A DNA stretch of 6,441 bases from NCBI GenBank assembly GCA_007130025.1, contig SLTF01000001.1:1-6441 (forward strand). The letters are read 5' to 3'. This DNA is from Spirochaetales bacterium (GTDB lineage: Bacteria > Spirochaetota > Spirochaetia > DSM-27196 > PWMO01). How positions within the stretch are numbered: position 1 is the first letter of the stretch; every line of letters begins with the position of its first letter. A program made the translations under genes and the position numbers. This document shows positions 5,386-6,441 of the stretch, piece after piece. The notes under the pieces are model-generated. The model was not told the origin of the DNA. It ran no database searches and worked only from the letters and a program-made list of their open reading frames with translations.

Positions 5386-6441
5386 TCAGTTAGCCGCCTG
5401 CAGCGCCCGCTGGAGCGCATCAAGGATTGCGAGCAGTTCATTGTTTCCCGTTGCATCGTCCCGCTCAAACCGAAGCCGGTTCAATCGGCCCGCCGAGGTG
5501 GGCTCAGCCATGATCTGCGTGACCACATCGGCGGCCTCCGCAAGTGCGGCATCCGACCCAGCGGTCTGAACCGCCGCAAACAGGCTGGAAACCTCGTCGG
5601 ACAGTTCTTCGAAGAGCGAGAGAAAGATGTCGCTGCGAAGCAGGTCGTCCAGCTCCTGTCGTGCAACCAGGGCCGCCTGATCGGAAGTGCCGGCTCGCGC
5701 GCTTCGGACCGTGGCAATAAAGGCGCGATACCGCTGCTGGGCGTTGGACACCTGCTGCTGGAAACGGGCGAGATCGGCGATCTGCTCCTGCAGCTCAAGC
5801 TGGGTTGCACTCGCTTCCGCGGCAAGCTCCTGCAGCCGCTGCTCCGCTGCCGCAACCGATTGGCGGTAGAACTCGACCTGATCGAGGAGTTCTGCCGGCG
5901 CTCCAGCTTCGCCAGGTAAACCCATGGCATCACCGGGGGCCGGAACCGGTGAGAGTGCGTCGGCTGCGGCGATTGCCTCCTGCTGGTCGATCACCAGTTC
6001 AAGCTGCTGAAGCAGGAAGAGGTCGGTCTCGCGCCTCACCGATACCGCGCGGAGTCGAGTGTACACCGGATCGTTCAAGAGGACACGCGCCGACTGAATC
6101 GCGCTGCGCGCCTCTTCCCAACGGCCCTCGGCAACCAGCTCACGAACTCGGTCCAGCTGACCCACAACCTGCTGCTCAAGAACCCGCTCCTGTTCGGCGC
6201 GGGCCGAAAGATCGGCGAGCTCGCGCGCCGCAACCGCGGCCGCCGCGCTCGCGGCAGGGTCTTCGATTGCGGACCGACGGGTACGTTCCTGCAGCTCGGC
6301 GCGCAACTCCCGCTCGCGGAGCAGGAACTCTTCGCGCAACGCTTCTCGTTCCTGCTCGAGCACTTCAATCTGCGACCGGAACTGCACACGGAGCGTGTCG
6401 ACGTTCACCTGAATGGCGGAGCGCTCCGCCTCAAGCTGGGC
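5386..6441 (-). CDS. Coiled-coil protein of unknown function, N-terminus outside the window
   Basis: The frame is open to the window edge, giving 351 visible residues; the true start lies beyond. A GTG at 6408 could be read as a start, but the 11 upstream codons continue the same Glu/Gln/Leu/Arg-rich helical pattern (AQLEAERSAIQ), so it is probably internal. Visible residues 1-55 are coiled coil, followed by an Ala-rich helical stretch. About 96-137 (ELVAEGRWEEARSAIQSARVLL) look like a TPR-type helical pair. A Pro/Gly/Ala linker follows (about 162-183, SPVPAPGDAMGLPGEAG), then a second coiled coil (about 185-245) and a helical C-terminal region to the TGA at 5386-5388. No membrane segment or signal peptide is visible, but either could be in the missing part. 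It is convergent with the four-gene run and not part of it. Coiled-coil composition makes family assignment unreliable, and I assign no function. Confidence 0.75.
   Translation of the reverse strand, partial: AQLEAERSAIQVNVDTLRVQFRSQIEVLEQEREALREEFLLRERELRAELQERTRRSAIEDPAASAAAAVAARELADLSARAEQERVLEQQVVGQLDRVRELVAEGRWEEARSAIQSARVLLNDPVYTRLRAVSVRRETDLFLLQQLELVIDQQEAIAAADALSPVPAPGDAMGLPGEAGAPAELLDQVEFYRQSVAAAEQRLQELAAEASATQLELQEQIADLARFQQQVSNAQQRYRAFIATVRSARAGTSDQAALVARQELDDLLRSDIFLSLFEELSDEVSSLFAAVQTAGSDAALAEAADVVTQIMAEPTSAGRLNRLRFERDDATGNNELLAILDALQRALQAAN

Noticed and set aside
5401..5412. Small inverted repeat CAGCG/CGCTG near the convergent gene ends as a terminator
   Set aside because: The stem is five pairs with a two-base loop, has no following T-run on either strand, and lies inside the coding region of the minus-strand gene.
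1..6441. CRISPR arrays, tRNA or rRNA genes, insertion sequences, prophage or defence genes
   Set aside because: Reading both strands showed no regularly spaced repeats, cloverleaf-like segments, transposase motifs or terminal inverted repeats.

Overview
The window is GC-rich, almost wholly coding, and looks chromosomal, from a Gram-negative-type (diderm) bacterium. Three of the encoded proteins carry outer-membrane or lipoprotein export features. The cyclase resembles the Cache-HAMP-cyclase proteins I know from free-living spirochaetes (phylum Spirochaetota), so a spirochaete is my best guess. This rests on remembered family resemblance and no search was run. No RNA genes, mobile elements or CRISPR arrays were seen.

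Layout: positions 1-90 are an AT-rich leader with promoter-like hexamers and inverted repeats. Four plus-strand genes then follow as one tightly packed, overlapping run. They are (1) a membrane-bound class III adenylate cyclase with a periplasmic Cache-like sensor (91-1749), (2) an exported protein with a periplasmic alpha/beta domain, a PEGA-like segment and a predicted C-terminal beta-barrel (1746-3011), (3) a lipoprotein of unknown function (3005-4099), and (4) a second exported protein with the same three-part design as gene 2 (4090-5364). The gene junctions overlap by 4, 7 and 10 bases, which argues for one transcript and translational coupling. After a 21-base gap, a convergent minus-strand gene (5386 to the window end, 5' end missing) encodes a long coiled-coil protein.

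How the genes may work together (inference): the four plus-strand genes look like an envelope module. The cyclase could sense a periplasmic condition and make cAMP, while the two barrel proteins and the lipoprotein sit in or at the outer membrane. They may form one assembly whose state the cyclase monitors, or they may be co-expressed without contact. I recognise the cyclase well, the architecture of the other three only in outline, and no named system that contains this set.
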